Of a stretch of 64,000 nt of DNA, positions 44,217-52,618 are shown piece after piece. Under the pieces are notes generated by a model. It saw only the letters and a list, made by a program, of their open reading frames with translations, was not told the DNA's origin and made no database searches. The translations under genes and the position numbers were made by a program. Origin of the DNA: Saprospiraceae bacterium (lineage in GTDB: Bacteria > Bacteroidota > Bacteroidia > Chitinophagales > Saprospiraceae); contig JADJWV010000002.1 in the NCBI GenBank assembly GCA_016716185.1, positions 2,456,501 through 2,520,500 of the forward strand. The letters are read 5' to 3'. Position 1 is the first letter of the stretch; every line of letters begins with the position of its first letter.

Positions 44217-44672
44217 ATGAAGATACTCATGGTTTGTCTGGGCAATATTTGCCGGTCGCCAATGGCACAGGGAGTCCTTGAATCCTTGCTCGAAAAATAC
44301 AAGCTCCATTGGCAAATTGATTCTGCTGGAACCAATGGATTCCATAATGGTGAAGCTCCCGATCCAAGAGCAATAAAAGCAATCGGTAAAAGAGGCATTG
44401 ACATTTCCAGGCAGATCTCCAGAAAAATCCGTTATGAAGACCTGGATGAATTTGATTTGTTGCTGGCTATGGATGAAACAAATCTGCATTATCTGAATTC
44501 TATGTGTAAAAATGATCATCAAAAAAACAAACTCAAATTACTTTTAGCATTCAATGATGATCCAAAATTTAAAAACATACCCGATCCATACTACGACAAC
44601 AGTTTTGATCATGCGCTTGATCTCATAGAAAAAGCTTGTGAATCGTTGGTTGCAAATATTCAAAAGCACTGA
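44217..44672 (+). CDS. Low-molecular-weight protein-tyrosine phosphatase
   Basis: A 151-residue LMW-PTP: the P-loop CLGNICRSP (Cys7-x5-Arg13) and the general-acid Asp in IPDPYYDN. It dephosphorylates phosphotyrosine on proteins or small molecules, often together with exopolysaccharide kinases, though none is in the window. The gene is divergent from the aquaporin-arsC pair and shares the phosphatase fold with ArsC but lacks its redox cysteine pair. The ferritin gene starts 43 bp downstream on the same strand. Confidence 0.92.
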   Translation: MKILMVCLGNICRSPMAQGVLESLLEKYKLHWQIDSAGTNGFHNGEAPDPRAIKAIGKRGIDISRQISRKIRYEDLDEFDLLLAMDETNLHYLNSMCKNDHQKNKLKLLLAFNDDPKFKNIPDPYYDNSFDHALDLIEKACESLVANIQKH

Positions 44673-44715
44673 ACCAGCTGAAATCCCATTTGTTTACCTT
44701 AAAAATTATAAGAAA

Positions 44716-45240
44716 ATGCTCGAAAAATCAATTGAAACCGCATTGAATGCACAGTTGGAAAAAGAAGCTTTTGCCAGTTACAGCTATTTGGCTATGGCTG
44801 CATGGTGCGATCAGCAAAGTCTGGACGGATGTGCCCAGTTTTTTTATCGGCAATCGGACGAAGAACGCATGCACATGATGAAAATCCTTCATTACCTGAT
44901 TGAACGAAATGGAGAGATTACTATACCAGCATTGCAAAAACCTGAATCCGGCTTTAAAAATATTCAGGAAGTATTTCAGATGACGTTCAAACAGGAACAA
45001 TCGGTTACGCAGTCCATCAATGAACTCATCAACATCGCACAAAAAGTGCAGGATCACTCCACTCAAAATTTCTTGCAGTGGTACGTCACTGAGCAACGCG
45101 AAGAAGAAGCCACCATTATGAAAATTCTGGATCGCATCAAGCTGATTGGTGAGGGGGCATTAAGTTTGTATTATATCGACCAGGAGGTTGAAAAAATAAA
45201 CAAACAGATCATGGCAGAAGAAGGAGGAGCAGATGCATGA
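44716..45240 (+). CDS. ftnA: Ferritin
   Basis: A 174-residue non-heme ferritin. From the ATG at 44716 the ferroxidase-site residues fall exactly where they do in E. coli FtnA: Glu17, Glu50, His53, Glu94, Gln127 and Glu130 (EEATIM). It forms a 24-mer shell that oxidises and stores iron, fitting with the Fe-S genes and oxidative metabolism elsewhere in the window. An upstream ATG at 44638 lies in the LMW-PTP gene and would add 26 residues outside the fold, so it is not used. Confidence 0.95.
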   Translation: MLEKSIETALNAQLEKEAFASYSYLAMAAWCDQQSLDGCAQFFYRQSDEERMHMMKILHYLIERNGEITIPALQKPESGFKNIQEVFQMTFKQEQSVTQSINELINIAQKVQDHSTQNFLQWYVTEQREEEATIMKILDRIKLIGEGALSLYYIDQEVEKINKQIMAEEGGADA

Positions 45241-45410
45241 TTAATGGGTCATAAGAACCGCACATGAAGAGCCAAAACCAATGGATAAATTTGTAAATTG
45301 GTTGAATTAAATAATTGTCAACCAACTTTTTACACATTAGTTAATTTATTATTTAAATTTAACTTCTCCTATTCAAAAGGAATCTGCTAATTTTAGCGAA
45401 AATCTTGCGC

Positions 45411-45881
45411 ATGAAATTGGTGAATCTTTTGTTTGTATCATTATTATTTAGTGCTTTCGCTCATGCTCAAAAAATTACACCGGCTGTAATTTCAAATGGC
45501 GGGCATTACCAAAAAACAGGGAGTGTTAGTTTAGAGTGGACCTTGGGTGAGTTTATGGTTGAAACTTTAAATGGTCCGACGAATAAAATCACACAGGGAT
45601 TTCACCAAACCAACATCACACTGGTTTCCACTTCAAATCCCGGCATTGAAGGACTGTCCGTTTATCCAAATCCATTTATAGACCAGATCGTCATTGAAAA
45701 TTCGGGGCCTTCTGAAATTCTATTTCACTTGATGAGTATCGATGGTAAATGCGTCGAATCAAAGATTTTTGGAAATGGCACTAACCTTTGGCAACTCAAT
45801 TCAATAGCCCCGGGAGTTTACTTGATAGAGGCTACAGATCAAAGCAAACGCCAACAATTCGTAATCGAAAAAATACATTAA
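45411..45881 (+). CDS. Small exported protein with T9SS type A sorting domain
   Basis: A 156-residue protein starting at ATG 45411, with a signal peptide (MKLVNLLFVSLLFSAFAHAQ). A short beta-rich domain (VISNGGHYQKTGSVSLEWTLGEFMVET...ITQGFHQTN) is followed by a type A sorting domain: LSVYPNPFIDQIVIENS to QQFVIEKIH. This unit (an opening domain of the 'WTLGE...ITQGFHQ' type directly joined to a sorting domain) is common in Bacteroidota. It is exported by the type IX system; no other function is inferred. The following exported gene starts 19 bp later. Confidence 0.8.
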   Translation: MKLVNLLFVSLLFSAFAHAQKITPAVISNGGHYQKTGSVSLEWTLGEFMVETLNGPTNKITQGFHQTNITLVSTSNPGIEGLSVYPNPFIDQIVIENSGPSEILFHLMSIDGKCVESKIFGNGTNLWQLNSIAPGVYLIEATDQSKRQQFVIEKIH

Positions 45882-45900
45882 AACAATAAAATTTGTAAAA

Positions 45901-47571
45901 ATGAACAGAATTTATTTTGCCCTATTGATCTCCTGTTTTGTGCAGTTGGTTGCTGCTCAAAATGTAACATTTAAGTATCAGGGTATTGCACGCAACAACC
46001 AAAACGCCCCACTTGCCAATCAGAATATTTCGATCAGATTAACCATTCTGAATGCCGCAAACAGTCCGGTGTATTCAGAACAACACATGGTCACCACCTC
46101 TCCAATCGGTTTATTTAATCTCAATGTTTGTCAGGGTGGAAGCCCTTCCGGGAGCTGTGATATAATTGACTGGTCAAAACCGGATTACAAATTAAAAGTG
46201 GATATGGATGCAAATGGAGGTACCACCTATGCGCCCATGGGTACATCCCCCATTCTTCAAGTTCCAATATCTTCATATGCATTTAAAGCAGGTAGTGCAG
46301 CAAACGATTCAGATATTGATCCGCAAAACGAGTTGCAAACGCTTGGCTTTAATTCGATGACCAACAGCTTAACATTAAGTCAGGGTGGTATGGTCGATTT
46401 GAGCGGACTTAAAAATGATGCGGATGCTGATCCTTCAAATGAAATTCAAACCATTACATTAGATTCTGCTACCAATACGCTGAGCTTAAGTAAAATGGGT
46501 GGATCTGTGAAGCTTGCTGCCGGAAGTGATCTTTGGAAAATGAATGGTGCGAATATTTTGGAATACGTAAACGGTAACCAATCGATCAGGTTTGACAAAG
46601 CCGGTTCTGCACCTTTAAATCAGGCTTATTTTGATCTCAACTTCAGGCCGAATGCCAAACATCAGACGGTATCAGGACCCACTGACTGGTTTGAAGAATT
46701 CTGGACCAAGCCTGCCAATGCTGTTGGAGATACCATTGTTTATGGTTCCATCATCCGCGAATATCCCACAACGTTTGCTCAGCATTACCTTCGATTCAAC
46801 AGAGATACGTTCCAATTGGGAAGGATCACCAATACCTTAAATGGAAACGGAAGAAAAAGCGCAACCAATGACTTTGCTTTGCTTTGCAGAGCCTATAACG
46901 GAAATAACCCTGTAAGATTGATTGGTGTTGCACTGAATGCATTTGAAGGTATAGGCCAGATCTACAACGCAGTGGGAGGAAGACCCGGAGGTGTTATCAC
47001 TGCCGCCAATGTAAACAACACGGTTGTTCCTTACGTAGGTGTATTCAATCCTAATAATGCCCAACAGCTGATTGGTGGAATTTTTGTTCAAGGCACACAA
47101 TCTGTTGTCAACGCCAATGTTAAAAATTTCTCTATGGATCATCCCAACGATCCCACCAAAGAGATCTGGTATGCTTGCGTTGAAGGCCCGGAAGCAGCTG
47201 CTTACGAAAGGGGTTCTATTCAACTTGTGAATGGCGAAGCGTATGTGCCATTCTCCGAGCATTTTGAATTGGTGATCAATCCTTCTACCATGACCATACA
47301 ATTGACGCCGGGTTCAGCAGACTCTGAAGGCCTTGCTGTTGTTGAGAAAACCAGCAAAGGATTCCGGGTAAAAGAACTCAGAAAAGGCAAGGGCAATTAC
47401 AGCTTCGATTGGGAAGCAAAAGGAGTTCGTAAAGGATATGAAGATTACAAAGTTGAACGAATTAAAGGAGTAGAAACTCCAGTACCGGTAAAAATGAATA
47501 CCGGACTTACAGAAGCTCAGGAAATGTTCAACAGCACCATTTTGCCAGTGCAGGGATCGGATAAAAAATAG
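45901..47571 (+). CDS. Large exported protein with repeated acidic motif and tail-fibre-like C-terminus
   Basis: A 556-residue protein with a signal peptide (ALLISCFVQLVAAQ). The N-terminal domain FKYQGIARNNQNAPLANQNI is a beta-sandwich unit shared by many Bacteroidota surface proteins. Two copies of an Asp-rich motif follow: DSDIDPQNELQTLGFNSM and DADADPSNEIQTITLDSA. The last 130 residues (DHPNDPTKEIWYACVEGPEAAAYERGS) match the domain seen at the end of phage-tail and surface fibre proteins, where a similar DHPLDP...VESPE segment occurs. No sorting domain is visible. It is probably co-transcribed with the T9SS gene 19 bp upstream. Confidence 0.75.
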   Translation: MNRIYFALLISCFVQLVAAQNVTFKYQGIARNNQNAPLANQNISIRLTILNAANSPVYSEQHMVTTSPIGLFNLNVCQGGSPSGSCDIIDWSKPDYKLKVDMDANGGTTYAPMGTSPILQVPISSYAFKAGSAANDSDIDPQNELQTLGFNSMTNSLTLSQGGMVDLSGLKNDADADPSNEIQTITLDSATNTLSLSKMGGSVKLAAGSDLWKMNGANILEYVNGNQSIRFDKAGSAPLNQAYFDLNFRPNAKHQTVSGPTDWFEEFWTKPANAVGDTIVYGSIIREYPTTFAQHYLRFNRDTFQLGRITNTLNGNGRKSATNDFALLCRAYNGNNPVRLIGVALNAFEGIGQIYNAVGGRPGGVITAANVNNTVVPYVGVFNPNNAQQLIGGIFVQGTQSVVNANVKNFSMDHPNDPTKEIWYACVEGPEAAAYERGSIQLVNGEAYVPFSEHFELVINPSTMTIQLTPGSADSEGLAVVEKTSKGFRVKELRKGKGNYSFDWEAKGVRKGYEDYKVERIKGVETPVPVKMNTGLTEAQEMFNSTILPVQGSDKK

Positions 47572-47593
47572 TCTCTAATTCCATTGACATATT

Positions 47594-47629
47594 AATGCCT
47601 TCTGGTTTTGGCTGGAAGGCATTTTTTTT
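47594..47629 (+). terminator. Intrinsic terminator
   Basis: AATGCCTTC pairs with GAAGGCATT across a 12-nt loop, and the stem runs into a tract of eight T residues. It ends the transcript of the exported-protein pair upstream. Confidence 0.85.
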
Positions 47630-47740
47630 GATAGCTCCAACTTTTCAATTTATACTCTTCAGAATTCGAAGAGATTCTGATTCAGCTTAGGTTCTATAGT
47701 TGATATGTAAAATACTATCTGCCATTTTGGCAGAATATCG

Positions 47741-47748
47741 TATATTTG
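47741..47748 (+). promoter_or_regulatory. Putative -7 box of the miaB operon
   Basis: TATATTTG is a perfect TAnnTTTG match, 15 bp before the ATG at 47764. A TTTTG lies 11 bp upstream, too close to be a standard -33 box. Confidence 0.5.
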
Positions 47749-47763
47749 CGGTTCTCAAAGCCT

Positions 47764-49191
47764 ATGTTATACAGCCGGAATGATAGCGATCAAGTTCTCC
47801 TGCCCGAAGAAAGGCAGGGTGAGGTTTTAGTCGGAACTGCGGAAGAGCGTATGCCCTTCCAAAAGCTATTCTACATAGAAAGTTATGGTTGCCAGATGAA
47901 TTTTTCGGATTCTGAGATCGTGGCCAGTATTTTGAAGGATCATGGCTTTTCGGCAACCAGCAATCCGCAACAAGCCGAGCTACTCCTGTTGAATACCTGC
48001 TCCATTCGCGAAAAAGCGGAAGAAACCATAAGAAAAAGATTGCGCGAATTCAAAGCTTTGAAAAAAATACAACCCCGGCTCCAGGTAGGAATTCTGGGTT
48101 GTATGGCAGAACGGCTAAAAAGTAAATTGCTGGAAGAAGAAAAACTGGTCGATCTGGTCGTGGGTCCGGATGCATACAGGGACCTTCCAAATCTTATTCA
48201 AAGCGTCGATGAAGGCCAGAAAGCCGTCAATGTATTTTTATCCAGAGAAGAAACCTATTCGGATATTGCTCCGCTCCGCCTCGACAGCAATGGTGTATCG
48301 GCATTTGTGTCGATCATGAGAGGTTGCGACAACATGTGTTCATTTTGTGTTGTGCCTTTTACCAGAGGACGAGAAAGAAGTCGCGACCCCCGTACCATCG
48401 TCGATGAAGTCCGCCAACTTTCAGAACAAGCTTACCGCGAGGTCACTTTGTTGGGACAAAATGTTGATTCTTACAAGTGGAAAAATGACCATCAGGATGA
48501 AGTAGTTGATTTTGCAAAACTGCTTGCTCTTGTTGCAGAAGTCGATCCTCAGATGAGGATCCGTTTTTCAACATCTCATCCGAAAGACATCAGTGCGGAT
48601 GTGCTTCATGTGATGGCTGCATTTGACAATATCTGTAAATACATCCACCTGCCCTGTCAATCGGGAAACAGCAGAATCCTGGAACTGATGAACAGAACTT
48701 ATGACCGCGAATGGTATATGCGTAAAATTCAGGATATCTATGCGGTGATGCCCGATTGTGCAATCTCTTCCGACATTATAGCTGGTTTTTGTTCCGAAAC
48801 AGAAGAAGAACATCGCGATACTTTAAGCCTTATGGAGTTTTCGAATTTCAGCATGTCTTATATGTTTTGCTATTCAGAACGTCCGGGAACTCTCGCGGCT
48901 AAAAAATTTGCCGACGACATTCCTTTGGATGTCAAGAAAAGAAGACTGAATGAGATTATTGCCTTGCAAAACAAGATGAGTCTGGAACACAATCTGAAGG
49001 ACATTGGTAAAACATTTGAAGTCCTTGTCGAGGGAAAATCAAAAAAATCTGATTTGCAATGGAAGGGGAGAAACTCGCAAAATAAAATGATCGTTTTTAA
49101 TGATACCGGAAATATCCGAAAAGGAGATTATGTCCAGGTAAGAGTGAATAACGCTACAAGCGCAACCCTGCTTGGAGAAGTTGTAAATTGA
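47764..49191 (+). CDS. miaB: tRNA (N6-dimethylallyladenosine-37-N6)-methylthiotransferase MiaB
   Basis: A 475-residue radical-SAM methylthiotransferase. The N-terminal UPF0004 cysteines are in [26 protein letters not shown] and [10 protein letters not shown]. The radical SAM motif is CDNMCSFC (CxxxCxxC). A C-terminal TRAM domain ([12 protein letters not shown]...[20 protein letters not shown]) ends the protein. It attaches a methylthio group to i6A37 in tRNAs reading UNN codons. The ATG at 47764 is preferred over an upstream TTG at 47746 that lies within the likely promoter. Its stop overlaps the sigma-54 activator start by 4 bp, and it heads an operon through secG. Confidence 0.94.
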   Translation: MLYSRNDSDQVLLPEERQGEVLVGTAEERMPFQKLFYIESYGCQMNFSDSEIVASILKDHGFSATSNPQQAELLLLNTCSIREKAEETIRKRLREFKALKKIQPRLQVGILGCMAERLKSKLLEEEKLVDLVVGPDAYRDLPNLIQSVDEGQKAVNVFLSREETYSDIAPLRLDSNGVSAFVSIMRGCDNMCSFCVVPFTRGRERSRDPRTIVDEVRQLSEQAYREVTLLGQNVDSYKWKNDHQDEVVDFAKLLALVAEVDPQMRIRFSTSHPKDISADVLHVMAAFDNICKYIHLPCQSGNSRILELMNRTYDREWYMRKIQDIYAVMPDCAISSDIIAGFCSETEEEHRDTLSLMEFSNFSMSYMFCYSERPGTLAAKKFADDIPLDVKKRRLNEIIALQNKMSLEHNLKDIGKTFEVLVEGKSKKSDLQWKGRNSQNKMIVFNDTGNIRKGDYVQVRVNNATSATLLGEVVN

Positions 49192-50465
49192 AAGCCTTGG
49201 AAAACATTCAATCCATCAAACAACGCTTTGGCATTTATGGCCGGTCAGACAAACTGCACCAGGCTTTGGACACGGCAATACGGGTTGCGGGAACCGACCT
49301 CACCGTTTTAATTTCTGGGGGAAGTGGTTCGGGAAAAGAGATTTTTTCAAAAATTATACACAACCTGAGTCCCCGCAAACACAATCCATTTATTGCAGTC
49401 AACTGTGGTGCTATTCCGGCAGGAACGATCAATTCCGAACTATTCGGACACGAAAAAGGATCTTTCACAGGAGCAACTTCAGATCGAAAAGGATATTTTG
49501 AAACTGCAGATGGCGGAACCATATTTCTGGATGAAATTGCCGAAATGCCCAAAGACACCCAGGCATTTTTGTTGCGCATTCTCGAATCCGGAGAATTTAT
49601 CAGGGTTGGTGCCTCCAAAGTACTTAAAACCAATGTGCGCGTAATCGCTGCTACCAATGTAAATTTGCTGGACCGCGTGCGAAACGGAAAATTTCGGGAA
49701 GACCTTTATTATCGCCTAAATACGGTGCCAATACGCGTGCCCTCATTAAATGAACGCAGAGAAGACATCCTTATCCTGTTTAGAAAATTTGCACAGGATT
49801 TTGCAGAAAAGTATAGGACCAGTCCGATTGAACTCGAAGACCAAAGTGCACATCTTATCGAAAATTACCATTGGCCCGGAAACGTCAGAGAACTAAGAAA
49901 TGTAGTTGAACAGTTATCGGTGCTATCAGATCAAAAACTGATCTCCGAAAATGATCTTGTGAAAATTATTCCCAACATCCATTCCCGGAATTTACCTGTT
50001 CCGAATGCAGATTTTTCAGATCAAACCGGATTTCAGGAGCGGGAAATACTATACAAACTCCTATTTGATATGAAACAGGATTTGAGTCAGCTCAAAAGTA
50101 TGTTCTATCAGTTGGTTCATGCAAATGACCTCGAAATGCCCGAAGCCATGGAATCCTCACTGGCAGCGACAATTCCACAGCCTCTTGGTTATCAGAACCC
50201 GGCTGACACATCCTGGAACAAAGAATCTTACCCGCTGCACCCTGCACGGGATGACACCAAGGGAATTGGTATGCGAAAAGACAAAGAAAATTTTGATACG
50301 GTCGAAGTTATGGAAGATTCGATGTCTTTAGACGATATGGAAAAAGAAATGATCTCCAAAGCCTTGAAAAAATTCAATGGAAAGCGAAAAGATGCGGCAG
50401 AAGAATTGGGCATTTCCGAGCGTACTTTATACCGGAAGATCAAGCAATACTCCCTTGATACATGA
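49188..50465 (+). CDS. Sigma-54-dependent transcriptional activator without receiver domain
   Basis: A 425-residue bacterial enhancer-binding protein. The AAA+ domain begins after about 20 residues: Walker A GGSGSGKE at 44-51, the sigma-54-contacting loop GSFTGA at 91-96 (usual GAFTGA), Walker [12 protein letters not shown], and the R-finger region. The C-terminus ends in a Fis-type helix-turn-helix ([25 protein letters not shown]). There is no N-terminal receiver or GAF domain, so activity may be set by expression or by partner proteins. The start is TTG at 49188, overlapping the miaB stop by 4 bp. It sits in the envelope operon with lptE and secG. Confidence 0.9.
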   Translation: MKALENIQSIKQRFGIYGRSDKLHQALDTAIRVAGTDLTVLISGGSGSGKEIFSKIIHNLSPRKHNPFIAVNCGAIPAGTINSELFGHEKGSFTGATSDRKGYFETADGGTIFLDEIAEMPKDTQAFLLRILESGEFIRVGASKVLKTNVRVIAATNVNLLDRVRNGKFREDLYYRLNTVPIRVPSLNERREDILILFRKFAQDFAEKYRTSPIELEDQSAHLIENYHWPGNVRELRNVVEQLSVLSDQKLISENDLVKIIPNIHSRNLPVPNADFSDQTGFQEREILYKLLFDMKQDLSQLKSMFYQLVHANDLEMPEAMESSLAATIPQPLGYQNPADTSWNKESYPLHPARDDTKGIGMRKDKENFDTVEVMEDSMSLDDMEKEMISKALKKFNGKRKDAAEELGISERTLYRKIKQYSLDT

Positions 50466-50953
50466 TCAGGATACTGAGTTGGATATTTATAGTTTTTCTG
50501 TTGACTTCGTGTTACAGTTTTAAAGGAATTAGCATTGATCCGGATGTATTTTCTTTTAAAATTGAGCCCGTAGAAGATGTATTTTACAGCAGTCCTGCCA
50601 GTTATCCTGTCGAGTTTTCAGAAGCCTTGACTCAGAAAATCAGAAAAGATTCCAGACTTACCTTAAACAACAGTAATCCGGACTTGATATTTCGATGCAA
50701 AATCACGAAATTTGATGTCAGCAGTCAGGCTCCCCAACCCGGGATTTTTTCTGCAATCAACAGATGCACCATAAGTTTGGAAGTTGAAATGCAAAATACT
50801 AAAAATGAAAAACAAAATTGGAAGTCGGGATTTTCGAGATATCAGGATTTTGATGCGAACGTGAACTTTTCGAGCATCCAACAACAAATTACTTCAGACA
50901 TCAATCTGTTGCTGGTTGAAGATATATTTAATAAGGCCTTTACAAATTGGTAG
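50462..50953 (+). CDS. lptE: LPS-assembly lipoprotein LptE
   Basis: A 163-residue lipoprotein: [17 protein letters not shown] gives a lipobox-like LTSC, followed by CYSFKGISIDPDVFSFKIEPVED and VEFSEALTQKIRKDSRLTL, a pattern matching Bacteroidota LptE. LptE plugs the LptD barrel and helps place lipopolysaccharide in the outer leaflet of the outer membrane. The start overlaps the sigma-54 activator stop by 4 bp and the following gene starts 2 bp after it ends, so the operon is tightly coupled. Confidence 0.85.
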   Translation: MIRILSWIFIVFLLTSCYSFKGISIDPDVFSFKIEPVEDVFYSSPASYPVEFSEALTQKIRKDSRLTLNNSNPDLIFRCKITKFDVSSQAPQPGIFSAINRCTISLEVEMQNTKNEKQNWKSGFSRYQDFDANVNFSSIQQQITSDINLLLVEDIFNKAFTNW

Positions 50954-50954
50954 C

Positions 50955-51728
50955 ATGAACCGGGACGAAGCGAAAATGTTTTTACAATCCAAGCCTTTGG
51001 CGGCTTCCCTTTGGATGGACTCCACAGATAAACTTAAAGAGGTGTTGAGCCATTTTCCCGATCCGGCTTTTACCGAGTCGGAAAATTGGCCAGATTATTC
51101 AACAACTCCCGATGAATTGGTGATCAGAGAACACAGAGAGCAAATTCATTCCGTTGATAATAATGACATCGATTTTTTAAAAAATGAAGAGTTCGCTGTA
51201 ACAAGCGATACAGAGAACGAAGCGTTGCAGAATATACATCAAGATGTCGGTCACGTTCAAGCAAATGATAATGCGATAAGTCCGGAAACAGAGCAAACAT
51301 CAGAAATCAGTCCGCAGGAAATGAAACATTCAAAAAAAATAGCAAGGATTGCCAAAAAAGCAAGCCAGGAAGTTGAAGAACACAAAAAGAAAAAGCCTGC
51401 AAAAGTCAAAGCAAAATCAGCATCTCAACCTGCCGACTTTTACAGCTGGCTCAGGAGTTTAACTGAAGAAACGCCAAACGAAGGAGCCAAGGCCAAAAAG
51501 CCTGAAAAAGTTAAAAAACCTGCAAAGTCACCTAAGGAATCCAAGCCGAAATCAGATGCTGAACTCAGCCTGAAACTTGGAGAAGAGATTGTTTCTGAGA
51601 CCCTTGCAAGATTGCTGGCGAGGCAGGGGCACAAAGAAGAAGCCATTGAGATGTACGAAAAATTGATCCGAAAATTTCCGCAAAAAGGCAGTACATTTGC
51701 AGCCGCTATTGAAAAATTAAAATCTTGA
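50955..51728 (+). CDS. Hypothetical Lys-rich protein with a C-terminal TPR-like end
   Basis: A 257-residue soluble protein from the ATG at 50955, just after the lptE stop. The N-terminal part is acidic; the middle is a Lys/Ala/Pro-rich, probably disordered linker (HKKKKPAKVKAKSASQP, KAKKPEKVKKPAKSPKE). The C-terminus is a helical hairpin, ETLARLLARQGHKEEAIEMYEKLIRKFPQKGSTFAAAIEKLK, like a single TPR. No signal peptide. The gene is conserved in Bacteroidota between lptE and secG as far as I recall; the function is unknown. An in-frame ATG at 50916 inside lptE is less likely. Confidence 0.72.
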   Translation: MNRDEAKMFLQSKPLAASLWMDSTDKLKEVLSHFPDPAFTESENWPDYSTTPDELVIREHREQIHSVDNNDIDFLKNEEFAVTSDTENEALQNIHQDVGHVQANDNAISPETEQTSEISPQEMKHSKKIARIAKKASQEVEEHKKKKPAKVKAKSASQPADFYSWLRSLTEETPNEGAKAKKPEKVKKPAKSPKESKPKSDAELSLKLGEEIVSETLARLLARQGHKEEAIEMYEKLIRKFPQKGSTFAAAIEKLKS

Positions 51729-51732
51729 CCAC

Positions 51733-52047
51733 ATGTTGACGCTGATAACCATTTTGATTGCTTTGGATTGTATTTTACTGATCGGAGTGATTCTGATTCA
51801 GAATCCAAAGGGAGGAGGTGTTGACTCAACATTTGGAGGTCAGAGCGCCAATCAAATGTTCGGGGCTGCCAAGTCTGCCGATTTTATTGAAAAACTCACC
51901 TGGTGGCTTGCCGGCGTCTTAGTGGCACTTTGTGTGGTTGCTTCTTTGATTGCATCCGCAGAAGGGAATATAGGCAATGCCAATCCGGAAGAGACTCCTA
52001 CAGAACAACCTGCCGAACCACCGGCACAGGGGGGAGGAACCCAGTAA
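51733..52047 (+). CDS. secG: Preprotein translocase subunit SecG
   Basis: A 104-residue protein with two membrane helices (LITILIALDCILLIGVILIQ and LTWWLAGVLVALCVVASLIAS) joined by the conserved cytoplasmic loop NPKGGGVDSTFGGQSANQMFG, characteristic of SecG. The C-terminal tail is acidic and Pro/Gln-rich. SecG is the small auxiliary subunit of the SecYEG channel. It ends the miaB-sigma54-lptE-orf-secG operon; a weak hairpin follows. Confidence 0.93.
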   Translation: MLTLITILIALDCILLIGVILIQNPKGGGVDSTFGGQSANQMFGAAKSADFIEKLTWWLAGVLVALCVVASLIASAEGNIGNANPEETPTEQPAEPPAQGGGTQ

Positions 52048-52055
52048 TTTGAATT

Positions 52056-52097
52056 GGTCTGGGATCTTTTCTAATTCCCGGCCTTGTTCTTTTTATT
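52056..52097 (+). terminator. Weak terminator-like hairpin after secG
   Basis: GGTCTGGGA and TTCCCGGCC form an imperfect stem, followed by a T-rich stretch (TTGTTCTTTTTATT). Confidence 0.4.
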
Positions 52098-52567
52098 AAA
52101 CCTTTCATTCGCAGCATAAATAATTTAACCATTCAGGGGATTTTTCCTGCGCTTTATAGTTTTAGTATAATTGATGTTCTGGGACGTATCCCTATGTATT
52201 TAAATTCTTCGACGTTGATTTAAATTCCAACAGAGCTTCCTGGACGGGTATGCTTTTTCAGCGCTTAAAGCGGGGCAAGTTCATTGCATGGGGAGTAAAT
52301 TCTTATAGCAAAAGATCCGATTTGTGAAACTTTGAGCCTTAGCGCCTTCGTGGCAAAGGTCAGCGACTACGCAAAGATCATTCAATATCGAGCAGATGCA
52401 AAGCAAAAGCTTGTTTGATCAAAAGTTAGCACCCGTACCAAACGTCTTTCCCCCGTTCATCTGGATCCATTAAACACACATGATTTTTATATAACCTATC
52501 TAATATATTGATATATAAATATTTACATTAATATTTGGGCATCAAGTTGAGAATAAAAGAAAAAAAA
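52098..52567. other. Gap without a recognisable gene
   Basis: No coding pattern on either strand. It contains the phrase CCTTAGCGCCTTCGTGGCAA near 52337, of a type often repeated in Bacteroidota spacers. A direct repeat of TTTGTTC lies just downstream near the dnaE promoter. Confidence 0.45.
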
Positions 52568-52599
52568 TTTGTTCTTGTCGTTTGTTCGTCATATACTTG
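52568..52599 (+). promoter_or_regulatory. Likely promoter of the DnaE-type polymerase gene
   Basis: TTTG (52568-52571) and TATACTTG (52592-52599; one mismatch to TAnnTTTG) are separated by 20 bp, the normal Bacteroidota -33/-7 spacing. Two GTTC half-sites (52571 and 52584) lie between the boxes. Confidence 0.6.
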
Positions 52600-52618
52600 C
52601 CGAATATTTCGTCTGTAA

